Origin: Ktedonobacterales bacterium
GTDB taxonomy: Bacteria > Chloroflexota > Ktedonobacteria > Ktedonobacterales > Ktedonobacteraceae
Length of the DNA stretch: 64,000 nt
NCBI GenBank assembly: GCA_027451525.1
Contig: DAIDJF010000006.1
Location: forward strand, 1-64,000
Direction of reading: 5' to 3'
Under the pieces are notes generated by a model, which saw nothing but the letters and a program-made list of their open reading frames with translations, was not told the origin of the DNA and did not search any database. The position numbers and the translations under genes were made by a program. This document shows, one piece after another, positions 44,192-53,020 of the stretch (positions are counted from its first letter, which is position 1; each line of letters opens with the position of its first letter).

Positions 44192-45415
44192 TTAGCGGCA
44201 GAGGAGCGCGTCGGCGAGCAGGGCGATGATAATCATGCTCAAGCAGAGCAAGACGACGCCGGGCCAGCCCAACCAGAGCAGGGCAATGCCGGGTACGACC
44301 GCGCCAATGCTGCCACCAAAGTAGTAGAGCGAAAGATACATCGAAGCTGCTGTGCCTTTCGCCCTGCTGCTTTGCTCACCCAGGTAGAGATTGGCGGATG
44401 GCAACGTAGAAAACATGCCAAGCGTCAGAAAGCTGAGACCGATCATCACGATGGGCAAAGATGGTAATAGCGTGGTTAACAGACCAAGTCCGCCGATGGA
44501 CATGCTGACCGCGATAGTGAGCCGCGCACCAACCCTTCCCGCCAGTGCGCCTGCAACGGGTGAGAAGACGCCTGTAAGCCAGAGCAGATACACAAAGCTG
44601 AGATCAATCGTGGGCAGATGAAACTGTGGTCCAGTCAGGTAGTAAGGCAGATAGGTGAAGACGCCGATAAAGCCGAAAAAGCTAGAGAAGCCAATCACGA
44701 ACGCCCCCACGAGGCGACGATTGCGCAGATGCATGCGCATGTCGCGTAGCGTTTGCCGCAGGAACGCGCTGTCAAAGTGTGCTATCTTGGGGCCAGCAAT
44801 AGCGGGGCGTTCAGACTTTTTCCCACGTGTGTCGGGCAGAAAGCGCCACATGATGAGCGCGGCAAGCACCGTTGGCAAGGCGAAAGCCAGCATACCGATG
44901 CGCCAGTTATAAATGCCCGTCAACGACGCGCTACCTACACGTGCGAAAAGTCCGCCTAGCACCAGACCGCTCGTATAGATACCCATTGCCAGCCCGCGCT
45001 TGCTGCCCGCGAACTCTTCATTGACATAGGCGATAGCCACGCTGGTTAATCCAGGCATAAGCAAGCCTTGCAGGGTGCGTAGTAGCACAAGCACCGTAAA
45101 GTTGGGAGCAAAGGCACAGAAAAGCGTGGGAATTGCGACGAGAAAGCTGGATGTGACCATCACAGGCTTGCGGCCCACGACATCAGAGATTGGTCCATAG
45201 AACAACGAGCCAATCGCGACGGCTAGCACGAGCAGTGAGACGGTCAGGCCAGCGGTGGGTGCGCTGACATGAAAATCCTGGCTGAGAACAGGAAGGATAG
45301 CTTGTGTGGTATACATATTGGCAAAAATAAAGACGGGAGCGAAGAAAAGTGTTACTAACGCTCCGATGCGCGGCTCTTCGTTGGTGGAACGCGCTGTTGA
45401 GGCAAGACTGGACAC
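44192..45415 (-). CDS. MFS transporter (YnfM-like)
   Basis: A 407-residue major facilitator protein with 12 helices and the loop 2-3 signature GPISDVVGRKPV. The N-terminal NMYTTQAILPVLSQDFHVS segment places it near the YnfM/inner-membrane drug-like exporters. Start GTG 45415 has AAAGGAG six bases ahead. It converges on the sulfosugar operon with a 44-base gap and is not part of that transcript. Export of sulfite or another end product cannot be excluded, but nothing in the sequence shows it. Confidence 0.87.
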   Translation of the reverse strand: MSSLASTARSTNEEPRIGALVTLFFAPVFIFANMYTTQAILPVLSQDFHVSAPTAGLTVSLLVLAVAIGSLFYGPISDVVGRKPVMVTSSFLVAIPTLFCAFAPNFTVLVLLRTLQGLLMPGLTSVAIAYVNEEFAGSKRGLAMGIYTSGLVLGGLFARVGSASLTGIYNWRIGMLAFALPTVLAALIMWRFLPDTRGKKSERPAIAGPKIAHFDSAFLRQTLRDMRMHLRNRRLVGAFVIGFSSFFGFIGVFTYLPYYLTGPQFHLPTIDLSFVYLLWLTGVFSPVAGALAGRVGARLTIAVSMSIGGLGLLTTLLPSLPIVMIGLSFLTLGMFSTLPSANLYLGEQSSRAKGTAASMYLSLYYFGGSIGAVVPGIALLWLGWPGVVLLCLSMIIIALLADALLCR

Positions 45416-45528
45416 GCGAAACTCCTTTTTGGGTTAACCATATGAATTATACTTTATTATACATTTTTCTCCACTGCTCTGTAGCTGAAATTTTGTTCGT
45501 CTCAGTGATGCTTTTTTGTCTCCTGCGT

Positions 45529-45560
45529 AGTACAATAAATGTTGCTATACTTATTGTACT
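45529..45560. promoter_or_regulatory. inverted repeat upstream of yqeY
   Basis: Perfect ten-base arms AGTACAATAA (45529-45538) and TTATTGTACT (45551-45560) around a 12-base spacer containing a TATACT (45546-45551) that could be the -10. The palindrome ends 20 bases before the YqeY start and could be an operator or a leader hairpin. No matching regulator gene is adjacent. Confidence 0.4.
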
Positions 45561-45580
45561 GATGGAAGGAGAAGTTTTTT

Positions 45581-46060
45581 ATGGCAGAAAAACGGGCAGA
45601 ATTCCCAATTGAAGTGCAATTGCGGAAAGACATACAAGATGCGCAGCGTGCCCGTGACCAGGTACGTCTGGATACCTTGCGTATGGCTTTGGGAGCAATT
45701 CATAACCTGGAAGTGGCGCGCACTGACCGCAAGAATCCTGAATTTGGTCAGCCCATGACCGAAGCTGATTGCTTCAAGACGTTAGAACAAGAGGTTAAGA
45801 AGCGCAATCAGGCGATCCCACTGTATAAGCAAGGTGGGCGGCTGGATCTTGCTGAGAAAGAGCAGCGCGAAATGGAAATCTTGCAAACGTATCTCCAGTC
45901 GGGGCAGATGAGTGATGATGATCTGCGGGCCGTGATTGCACAGATCGTTGAGCAGCAGGGCAAAGAATTTCGTAAGGTGATGCCGCTTGCCGCTAAAGAG
46001 ACCAAAGGACGAGCGGATGGTGCGCGTGTGCAGCGCATGGTCAAAGAAATGACGCAATAA
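45581..46060 (+). CDS. yqeY: GatB/YqeY domain-containing protein
   Basis: A 159-residue all-helical protein of the YqeY family, related to the tRNA-binding C-terminal domain of GatB. Conserved stretches include VRLDTLRMALGAIHNLE, VKKRNQAIPLYKQGGRLDLAEKE and LQTYLQ near the middle. Its biochemical role is not settled; a link to tRNA or aminoacylation is usually assumed. AAGGAG precedes the start. It lies upstream of the cysteinyl-tRNA synthetase fusion, which fits that link, though a separate promoter intervenes. Confidence 0.87.
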   Translation: MAEKRAEFPIEVQLRKDIQDAQRARDQVRLDTLRMALGAIHNLEVARTDRKNPEFGQPMTEADCFKTLEQEVKKRNQAIPLYKQGGRLDLAEKEQREMEILQTYLQSGQMSDDDLRAVIAQIVEQQGKEFRKVMPLAAKETKGRADGARVQRMVKEMTQ

Positions 46061-46068
46061 TCAAGCGA

Positions 46069-46156
46069 CCAGAGAAGGGTTTATCCTTGACAAGCGTAGG
46101 CTGAGGCTCGTACCATATGAAGGCACAACTGATTGATTGATATAGCCCTTCTCTGG
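46069..46156 (+). promoter_or_regulatory. promoter and long-range paired leader before cysS fusion
   Basis: TTGACA (46087-46092), an 18-base spacer and TACCAT (46111-46116) form a promoter. It lies inside a pair of perfect 11-base complementary segments, CCAGAGAAGGG (46069-46079) and CCCTTCTCTGG (46146-46156). In readthrough RNA from yqeY the two arms could pair; in RNA started at the internal promoter only the right arm is present. No T-box consensus was found. GGAGG is 14 bases from the start codon, longer than usual. Confidence 0.5.
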
Positions 46157-46190
46157 GTGTCCCTCGCGTGCGGAGGTTAGAAGCACTGGC

Positions 46191-48593
46191 ATGAAAATCT
46201 ACAATACGCTCACCAGACGAATAGAAGAGATTGCTCCGATGGAAGCGAACACGCTCAAAATGTATTCGTGTGGTCCCACCGTGTACCGTTATATTCACAT
46301 TGGCAACTTGCGTACATTCACGATGGCAGACTGGCTACGGCGCGCCTTCGAGTATCGCGGGTTTCGTGTTCTGCATGTCAAAAATATCACTGATGTCGGG
46401 CATATGCGGCAGGAAATGGTAGATCGGGGGGAAGATAAACTAATTGCACAAGCGCGTAAGGAAGGGAAGACATCGCGCCAGATTGCTGACTTTTATAAGC
46501 AGGCGTTTCATGATGATGAGGCTGCTTTGAATATTCTGCCCGCGCACGTGTTTCCACGTGCCACCGAGCATGTGCCTGAGATGATTACGATCATCGAGGG
46601 TCTACTGGCAAAAGGTATTGCCTACGAGGTCAATGGCTACATCTATTATGATATCAAGCGTTTTTCTGAATATGGCAAACTTTCTGGAAATCTGCTTGAA
46701 AATATGTTGGCGGGTGTGCGTGAAGGAGCTAATACCGACCGCCATAACCCGGAGGATTTTCCGCTCTGGAAGCCTGCCGAGCCTGGGCGCGAAATGGCGT
46801 GGGACAGTCCCTGGGGGCGAGGTTTCCCAGGCTGGCATATCGAATGTTCCGCCATGTCCATGAAGTACCTGGGGGAACACTTTGATCTACACACGGGCGG
46901 CGTAGATAATATCTTCCCACACCATGAAGATGAAATTGCGCAAAGCGAGGGCTTTTCAGGCAACCAGTTTGTCAATTATTGGGTTCACGCGCAACATCTG
47001 CTTGCCGACGGGCAAAAAATGGCGAAATCGACTGGCAACGCCTACACGCGTGCTGAAATTGAGGCGCGTGGCTTTGACCCGCTCGCTTTACGCTACTTCT
47101 ACACTACCGCGCTCTATCGCAGCCGCGTCAACTTCACCTTCCGTGCGTTGCAGGCGTCTCAAACTTCGCTCGAACGTCTGCGTGATCGCGCCTACGAACT
47201 CTTGTTACAGGCAGATAGTGAACGGGTTTTCTCCGATGAGCCACTGGGAGCACACTCCTTGCGCGACTCCTTCCTGCATGAGGTTGAGAACGATCTGAAT
47301 ATGCCACGTGCAATGGCGGTGGTGTGGGCAACGGTGCGCTCGCCGCAGGATGATCCGACGACGCGCCTGCGTTTGCTGCTCGACTTTGATCGTATTCTTG
47401 GGTTTGGTCTCAAAGAATATCTGCAAAGTGAGCGGCCACGCCAGAAACGTGATCTCAATCACTACCTTGTCGCTGTTCCCTCGTCTATTGCCGACAACGT
47501 ACACACACGTGAGGCATCACGCCAGCATGCTGAGTATCAGCAGGCTGATCATATCCGGCAAACAATTCAGACTGCTGGCTACGAAGTGCGTGACACACGC
47601 GCTGGCACACTGGTGCTGCAACGGCGTCTAGAGGACGAATTTACGGTGTTGTCCAGTTCGACCGACGCTCCAGATGCGACGCGCCAGCCTGATACGTTCG
47701 AGTTTTCGATCAATCTGCTGGCCCATAATAGCCGTGATGACCTGCAACGCTGTATAGAGAGCATCTGCCATTTTGCTGATCATCGCCAGCTTGAAATCGT
47801 GGTGATTGACAATGGCTCGACGGATGATACGCTAGCATACTTGCAGCAATTAGCACGGGCTGATGATCTTGTCGCGGCACAGGGCCAACGTATTGGCTTG
47901 CAGGTGCTTTTTGCCGATCATAACATGGGTTTTGCGGCTGGTCGCAATGCCACCATGCGCGCCAGTCGTGGGCGTTATATCATCTTAATGGATACCTCAA
48001 TTGAGCTAAAAGGTGATATCTGGACGCCACTTGCGATGACGCTGGCTGATCGCAATATCGGCTTGGTGGGACCGTATGGCCTGGTCACTGAAGACCTGCG
48101 CGATTTTCAGGAAGCGGCAGGACCAGATGTTGATGCCATTGAAGGGTACCTGATGGCGTTTCGTCGCGAACTCTTGCCAGAAGTCGGTTGGATTGACGAA
48201 AAATTCCGTTTCTATCGTTTGATGGACATTTACTTCAGCTTCTTCTTCAAAACCTCTGGCTATCGCGCGCTCGCGATGCCTGCGTTGGCGGACCTGGTGG
48301 AGAAGCATCCACACCGCGAGTGGTACAGCTTGAGCGATGAGGAGCGTGCCACAAAAAGTAAAAAGAACTATGACATCTTCCGAGATCGCTGGCATCATGG
48401 AGAAAGTTTGCTGGTCGCGAACTATAATCCGCAGCATCTCTGGCGTGGTCACGATCATCCCTATCACCTTGAGGGTACGCATACCCATCCTGAAGAGGAA
48501 TTGCCGCCACCTGGGACGATGCATACGCACCAGCACCAGCATTGGCCCGATCACTCGCATGACCATCCGCACTATCATGATCTCAGGCAATAA
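46191..48593 (+). CDS. cysS: cysteinyl-tRNA synthetase fused to GT2 glycosyltransferase and His-rich tail
   Basis: An 800-residue single frame. Residues 1-485 are a full-length class I cysteinyl-tRNA synthetase: zinc cysteines in YSCGPTVY and WHIECSAM, HIGN signature (HIHIGN-like at about 37-42), HTGGVDNIFPHHEDE zinc/active-site block and KMAKS for KMSKS. Residues about 503-740 are a family-2 glycosyltransferase (IVVIDNGSTDDT, NMGFAAGRNATM), with MDTSIE where a DXD motif is expected, so catalysis is uncertain. The last 47 residues contain 14 histidines and probably bind metal. The joined enzymes have no known common pathway; the synthetase half looks intact and is the only one in the window. 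Confidence 0.87.
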   Translation: MKIYNTLTRRIEEIAPMEANTLKMYSCGPTVYRYIHIGNLRTFTMADWLRRAFEYRGFRVLHVKNITDVGHMRQEMVDRGEDKLIAQARKEGKTSRQIADFYKQAFHDDEAALNILPAHVFPRATEHVPEMITIIEGLLAKGIAYEVNGYIYYDIKRFSEYGKLSGNLLENMLAGVREGANTDRHNPEDFPLWKPAEPGREMAWDSPWGRGFPGWHIECSAMSMKYLGEHFDLHTGGVDNIFPHHEDEIAQSEGFSGNQFVNYWVHAQHLLADGQKMAKSTGNAYTRAEIEARGFDPLALRYFYTTALYRSRVNFTFRALQASQTSLERLRDRAYELLLQADSERVFSDEPLGAHSLRDSFLHEVENDLNMPRAMAVVWATVRSPQDDPTTRLRLLLDFDRILGFGLKEYLQSERPRQKRDLNHYLVAVPSSIADNVHTREASRQHAEYQQADHIRQTIQTAGYEVRDTRAGTLVLQRRLEDEFTVLSSSTDAPDATRQPDTFEFSINLLAHNSRDDLQRCIESICHFADHRQLEIVVIDNGSTDDTLAYLQQLARADDLVAAQGQRIGLQVLFADHNMGFAAGRNATMRASRGRYIILMDTSIELKGDIWTPLAMTLADRNIGLVGPYGLVTEDLRDFQEAAGPDVDAIEGYLMAFRRELLPEVGWIDEKFRFYRLMDIYFSFFFKTSGYRALAMPALADLVEKHPHREWYSLSDEERATKSKKNYDIFRDRWHHGESLLVANYNPQHLWRGHDHPYHLEGTHTHPEEELPPPGTMHTHQHQHWPDHSHDHPHYHDLRQ

Positions 48594-48623
48594 CTTCGTA
48601 TAACCTGCTTTTTTAGGGAAAGC

Positions 48624-50306
48624 ATGCTAATTGCGGGGGAGGCTCCTAAGTACCCCCGCAACATTTGCGCGCTTTCCTCCCTTACGAGGAGAAATCATCT
48701 CATGGAAAGCGTTGACAATGTGCTAACTGTCACATCTCTCGCTCATCTGTTCTCTTTATCGGCCTATCGTGTTGTTGTGCTGCCAGCCAATCTTGGACCA
48801 TTAAGCAAAGAACACGAGGAGGCTATTCGTATTTTTGTAGAGCGTGGTGGAGGACTGGTCTGCCTTGCCGATACTGTCGAGGCGTATCATGAATATGATG
48901 TGCTTGGTGAGGTACTTGGGCCTGTACATGGTATGTGTGTACCGCGTAGCGAGATTATTGCCCGCCCGGCGCAGGAGGATCATCCAATTACATGCCGTGT
49001 AGATCCGACATTTGTGTTTAACGAGGAAGTCTACCTGCTCGATGTCATTCCACCCGCTGGACAGGCACTCTGGACAACAAAATGGCACTATGCCTCCTAT
49101 ACGCTGGCATATACACGCTCCTACGGACAGGGGCGTGTATTTTGTGCCACTCCTGGTGCGCTTGAAGAGACGCGCAGACATCCCATGTTTCAGCAGATGG
49201 TTGCGCGTGCTATCCGCTATGTTGCTGGTCTTGAGAGTGAGGAACGTGTTCTCAAGGTGGCAATGATTGGCTATGGAGCGATTGGTTTTGAGCATGGCGC
49301 GGCGATTAGCCATGTGCCGGGTCTCCACTACTCTCTTGTCTGTGACCGCAATCCCGAACGTCTTGCATTGGCAAGGCAGAGCTTCCCAGAGGTGCGCACC
49401 TGTCTGGACCTGAACGAGGTAGCGGAAGATCCTACGATTGACGCTGTGATTGTTTCAACGCCGCCTAATACGCATGCCAGCGTTTCAATGCAAATGTTGC
49501 GTGCAGGCAAACACGTTGTAAGCGAAAAGCCGTTTTGTATCACGAGCGCGGAAGCTGATGCCTTAATCGAACTGGCCCAAGAGCAACGCCGCGCCTTGAC
49601 CGTCTATCAGTGTCGTCGCTGGGATGCTGACTATGTTGCGATTCAGGAGGTATTGAAGCGCCACACGATTGGCGATGTCTTCCACGTCGAAACCTTTGTT
49701 GGCGGCTATGCCCATCCCTGTGATTACTGGCATTCGCACGAGCCTATCTCTGGTGGCGTCTTCTATGATTGGGGGTCGCACTATCTGGATTGGATACTCA
49801 ATCTGATCCCAGACCCTGTCGTGAGTGTGCGTGGCGTCGAGCATAAGCGAGTCTGGCACGATGTGACGAACGCCGATCAAGCCAGCGTGTATCTGCGCTT
49901 TGCGGGCGGACAGGAGGCTGAGTTTATGCACTCGGATATCGCTGCCGCCATGAAGCCTAAATGGTATATCCTGGGTGAGCGCGGAGCGATAGTTGGTCAC
50001 TGGCGACAAGAGTCTGTCAAATCGCGCCGCTGGTCTGGTGATCTGATTGAAGAACGGCTTGCGCCCTCGGAGGCATTGCCACAGCTATCAGTGTTGACGC
50101 GCGATGTGGGTGACACCATTCACGAGCAACATCTGATGCTGCCACAGGTTCCACCTTATGCATTCCACCGCAATCTAGCGAATCATCTGCATTTTGGTGA
50201 GGCACTGGCTGTTCCACCAGAGCAGGCACGGCGCAATATCGCCGTGATGGAGGCCGCAAAATACTCCGCTGCCCATGATGGCAAAGTTGTCGCCTTAGAT
50301 TGCTAA
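48624..50306 (+). CDS. ThuA-like domain fused to Gfo/Idh/MocA oxidoreductase
   Basis: A 560-residue fusion. Residues 25-205 resemble ThuA/glutamine-amidotransferase-like domains (YRVVVLPANLGPLSKEHEEAI, FVERGGGLVCLADT, HPMFQQMV). Residues 212-560 form a Gfo/Idh/MocA dehydrogenase: Rossmann GYGAIGFEHG, EKP motif in VVSEKPFCI, and catalytic-region GGVFYDWGSHYLDW. The family oxidises or epimerises sugars with NAD(P). The two domain types often lie in neighbouring genes for trehalose or inositol-like catabolism; here they are one chain. It begins 30 bases after the cysS fusion but has no evident relation to it. The N-terminal 25 residues are doubtful; a later start at ATG 48702 is possible. Confidence 0.82.
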   Translation: MLIAGEAPKYPRNICALSSLTRRNHLMESVDNVLTVTSLAHLFSLSAYRVVVLPANLGPLSKEHEEAIRIFVERGGGLVCLADTVEAYHEYDVLGEVLGPVHGMCVPRSEIIARPAQEDHPITCRVDPTFVFNEEVYLLDVIPPAGQALWTTKWHYASYTLAYTRSYGQGRVFCATPGALEETRRHPMFQQMVARAIRYVAGLESEERVLKVAMIGYGAIGFEHGAAISHVPGLHYSLVCDRNPERLALARQSFPEVRTCLDLNEVAEDPTIDAVIVSTPPNTHASVSMQMLRAGKHVVSEKPFCITSAEADALIELAQEQRRALTVYQCRRWDADYVAIQEVLKRHTIGDVFHVETFVGGYAHPCDYWHSHEPISGGVFYDWGSHYLDWILNLIPDPVVSVRGVEHKRVWHDVTNADQASVYLRFAGGQEAEFMHSDIAAAMKPKWYILGERGAIVGHWRQESVKSRRWSGDLIEERLAPSEALPQLSVLTRDVGDTIHEQHLMLPQVPPYAFHRNLANHLHFGEALAVPPEQARRNIAVMEAAKYSAAHDGKVVALDC

Positions 50307-50312
50307 TGACCG

Positions 50313-50360
50313 TAGGGAACGTGGTGCATGGGTGCATGCCTGCATACATCACGTTCCCTA
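50313..50360 (+). terminator. hairpin after the ThuA-Gfo gene
   Basis: Eleven-base arms TAGGGAACGTG (50313-50323) and its complement (50350-50360), extendable by a G-U and a T-A pair, with a 22-base loop. The T content after it is weak, so termination is probable and not certain. The remaining 300 bases up to the next gene contain no gene that I recognise. Confidence 0.5.
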
Positions 50361-50660
50361 TCAATCTCAACAAACTTTTGACAATGCATACAATTATGCC
50401 CCTAAACCCTTGCAATCTACCCCTGTTTGTTGCATACTATAAGCAACTTGTGTACTCGAAATATACTGTAAACCCATGCTGGTATTGACTGTACTTACAA
50501 GAAACACAGCCTAGAACACATTAGTTTTTATTACAGTTCTGAGGGCACGTAACCACATCCTTTTGGTATCAATGCCATCGCCGGCTTTGATATAAAAACT
50601 GTTTGTCACGGCACAGTATTTTCTGCTGTGACATAGCCTTCCAAGGGAGAAGGAGGACTC

Positions 50661-51977
50661 ATGGCTACTGTCTCATCATCGCAACCTGTTACTATGCGAC
50701 GCATGATGCCTATCCTCATCGCTAGCACAACAGGAACTGCAATCGAATGGTATGATTTCTTCATCTATGGTTTTCTTTCAGCCGCAGTGTTTCCCAAGCT
50801 TTTCTTCCCGACCCTCGATCCTTTAACGGGAACCATTGCCTCATTCACAACGAACTTTGTGGGCTTCGCGGCGCGCCCAATTGGTGGCGCATTCTTTGGC
50901 TGGCTTGGCGACCGCATCGGGCGTAAAGCAACCCTTGTTTCAACGCTGTTGCTGATGGGCATCGCAACAGCGTTGATGGGCGTGATGCCGGGCTATGCCG
51001 CTATAGGTATCGGGGCTCCCATTTTAATCTCTGTGCTGCGCTTCTTACAAGGTGCAGGGGTAGGCGGAGAATGGGGTGGCTCAGTCCTGTTAGCGATGGA
51101 ATACGGCGACGACCATCGGCGCGGCTTCTGGTCAAGCTGGCCGCAGACAGGGGTGCCGATTGGCCTCGCACTGGCCTCGATTGCCTTGCTTGTCTTCAAA
51201 TCTGTTTTCCCTGGTGATGCATTTGTCTCTATCGGCTGGCGTATTCCCTTCTTCCTGAGCCTGCTTCTGGTGATCGTCGGGCTCTATATCCGCCTGAATA
51301 TTCTGGAAACACCCAGCTTTACCAAAGTGAAGGAAGAAAATCGTCTCTCGAAGTCACCATTTCTTGATACCTTCCGCTATCACTGGCGTGAGGTCATCTT
51401 GACCGCTCTCGTGCGTTCCGCGGAACAGGCTCCTTTCTATCTGTTCACCACCTTTGTCCTCACCTATGTGGCAAGTGTGTTGAAGATGGACACGACGTTT
51501 ATCTTCGATGCCATTATTGTCACCGCTGTTCTGGAATTTTGTACCATTCCGCTCTTTAGTATTCTCTCTGATAGGATAGGGCGCACGCGCTGGTTTGCCA
51601 TTGGCTCAGTCCTGATGGCACTCTTTGCCTTCCCGTACTACTGGTTAATGAATACGAAGAATCCGGTGATCATCATCCTGGCAGTAATTCTTTCTGTGGC
51701 TCTCTTCCACGCCTGGTTGTATGGGCCAGAGGCTGCCCTGATCTCCGAGCGTTTCGGCACGAAGGTCCGCTATAGTGGTGCGTCACTAGGCTATCAGTTG
51801 GCTTCGATTACTGCTGGTGGTCCTGCCCCTCTGATCGCGGTCGCCCTGCTAAAAGCCTACCACTCGTATGTCCCGGTCGCGATTTATATCATCATCATGG
51901 GCGTGATTTCCCTAGTTGCTGCTCTATTGCTAAAAGACTACGCGCGTAAAGCTGCAGTCGAGGATGCTACTGCTTAG
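50661..51977 (+). CDS. MFS metabolite:H+ symporter (MHS/ShiA-ProP family)
   Basis: A 438-residue transporter with 12 helices. Family hallmarks are TGTAIEWYDFFIYGF in helix 1, GWLGDRIGRKATL in loop 2-3, and RFLQGAGVGGEWGGSVLL in helix 4, all typical of the MHS family (ShiA, KgtP, ProP), which import carboxylates, shikimate or betaines with protons. GAAGGAGG precedes the start, and a strong terminator follows, so it is monocistronic. The substrate is unknown; a carboxylate is most likely for the family. Confidence 0.9.
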   Translation: MATVSSSQPVTMRRMMPILIASTTGTAIEWYDFFIYGFLSAAVFPKLFFPTLDPLTGTIASFTTNFVGFAARPIGGAFFGWLGDRIGRKATLVSTLLLMGIATALMGVMPGYAAIGIGAPILISVLRFLQGAGVGGEWGGSVLLAMEYGDDHRRGFWSSWPQTGVPIGLALASIALLVFKSVFPGDAFVSIGWRIPFFLSLLLVIVGLYIRLNILETPSFTKVKEENRLSKSPFLDTFRYHWREVILTALVRSAEQAPFYLFTTFVLTYVASVLKMDTTFIFDAIIVTAVLEFCTIPLFSILSDRIGRTRWFAIGSVLMALFAFPYYWLMNTKNPVIIILAVILSVALFHAWLYGPEAALISERFGTKVRYSGASLGYQLASITAGGPAPLIAVALLKAYHSYVPVAIYIIIMGVISLVAALLLKDYARKAAVEDATA

Positions 51978-52014
51978 TCAGTAAATTCTTCGGCTAAAAG
52001 CGACATGATTGCTG

Positions 52015-52054
52015 GCCGGGTAGTGCAATTGATTTGTACTACCCGGCTTTTTTT
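52015..52054 (+). terminator. Rho-independent terminator of the MHS transporter gene
   Basis: Arms GCCGGGTAGT (52015-52024) and ACTACCCGGC (52038-52047) followed by seven T residues (52048-52054). This is a textbook intrinsic terminator on the plus strand, 38 bases after the stop codon. Confidence 0.92.
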
Positions 52055-52154
52055 GCGGCAAATACCCCTTGTCGGTTGGGCATATTTTCGTTAAGCTATT
52101 GGGAGTATGGAAAAATATTGAAATAGCAGGAAGAGTACGTAAAGGAGAGGTTAT

Positions 52155-52808
52155 ATGTCAACTACATCGCTTGAACTACCGTTGTTCCCGCTGAATACCG
52201 TCCTCTTCCCCGGTACAGCCATTCCGTTGCACATCTTTGAGCCACGTTATCGGCAGATGATCGCTGATTGTCAACGCGATCAGAAGCCCTTTGGTATTGT
52301 ATTGACGCGCCCGGAAAGTGAGCATCTCCACGAAGTTCCTTATTCGGTTGGGACAATAGCTGAAATACGCAATCTCGATCGCCTGGAAGATGGGCGTTAT
52401 ACGCTAATGGCAGTTGGTGTAAAACGATTTCGGATTGTCAGCCAACATCATGAAAAACCCTACTTGTCGGGCATTGTCGAACTGCTTGATGATGAAGTCG
52501 AGGGTGGATATGAATTGGATGTAGCGACCCAGCAGGCGCATCACCTCTTTTTTAACTATTTGGATGTTCTGCTTGAGTCAGCACCCGAAGAGGATATTCA
52601 GTCAACCATCCCTGACGAGCCTGAAGACCTCTCCTATTTTATTGCCTATTTTGTGGAGGTACAGAATGAGGAGCGTCAACACCTGCTGGAATTGACCTCG
52701 ACGCTCCAGCGGCTCAAAGAAGAGATCACGATGCTGAGGCGCGAAATCCCATTTATGCGTCAGATGCTTGCGCATCCTGTAAAAAATGAACGTGCCATGC
52801 TCAACTAA
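52155..52808 (+). CDS. LON substrate-binding-domain protein
   Basis: A 217-residue stand-alone Lon N-terminal domain. LPLFPLNTVLFPGTAIPLHIFEPRYRQMI at the start and AEIRNLDRLEDGRYTLMAVGVKRF are the family signatures (the domain spans about 5-195). There is no AAA+ or protease part, so it is not Lon itself. It ends in a coiled-coil-like helix (LLELTSTLQRLKEEITMLRRE). Such proteins are assumed to act as adaptors or peptide binders; the function is unproven. GGAGAGG lies before the ATG. Confidence 0.88.
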   Translation: MSTTSLELPLFPLNTVLFPGTAIPLHIFEPRYRQMIADCQRDQKPFGIVLTRPESEHLHEVPYSVGTIAEIRNLDRLEDGRYTLMAVGVKRFRIVSQHHEKPYLSGIVELLDDEVEGGYELDVATQQAHHLFFNYLDVLLESAPEEDIQSTIPDEPEDLSYFIAYFVEVQNEERQHLLELTSTLQRLKEEITMLRREIPFMRQMLAHPVKNERAMLN

Positions 52809-52893
52809 CCTTGCCGCAAAAAAACGTAGTGCTCTGTCAAACGTCATGCAATACGTTGTGTAAACGGACGGGCACAACATCTGGTAGAGGGCA

Positions 52894-52998
52894 GGGCGTG
52901 ATGAAATCACGACCCCACGTCAATGTCCACATTATTTTTGCAACACCATCATCACGCCCCTACGGGTTTTACACATTTTACCTGTAAAACCCGTAGGG
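52894..52998. repeat. palindromic repeat copy and strong hairpin between convergent genes
   Basis: GGGCGTGAT-GAA-ATCACG (52894-52911) is a fourth member of the palindrome family seen at 22601-22751. A perfect 16-base stem then follows, CCCTACGGGTTTTACA (52958-52973) and its complement (52983-52998), with a nine-base loop. Lying between the Lon-domain gene and the oppositely oriented EF-G gene, the stem could end both transcripts although no long T-run is present. Confidence 0.65.
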
Positions 52999-53020
52999 TG
53001 ATATGCTGGCGAGAAGAAGG

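Noticed and set aside
46061..46190. T-box riboswitch before the cysteinyl-tRNA synthetase gene
   Set aside because: No T-box consensus or terminator/antiterminator pair could be found; a normal promoter lies there instead.
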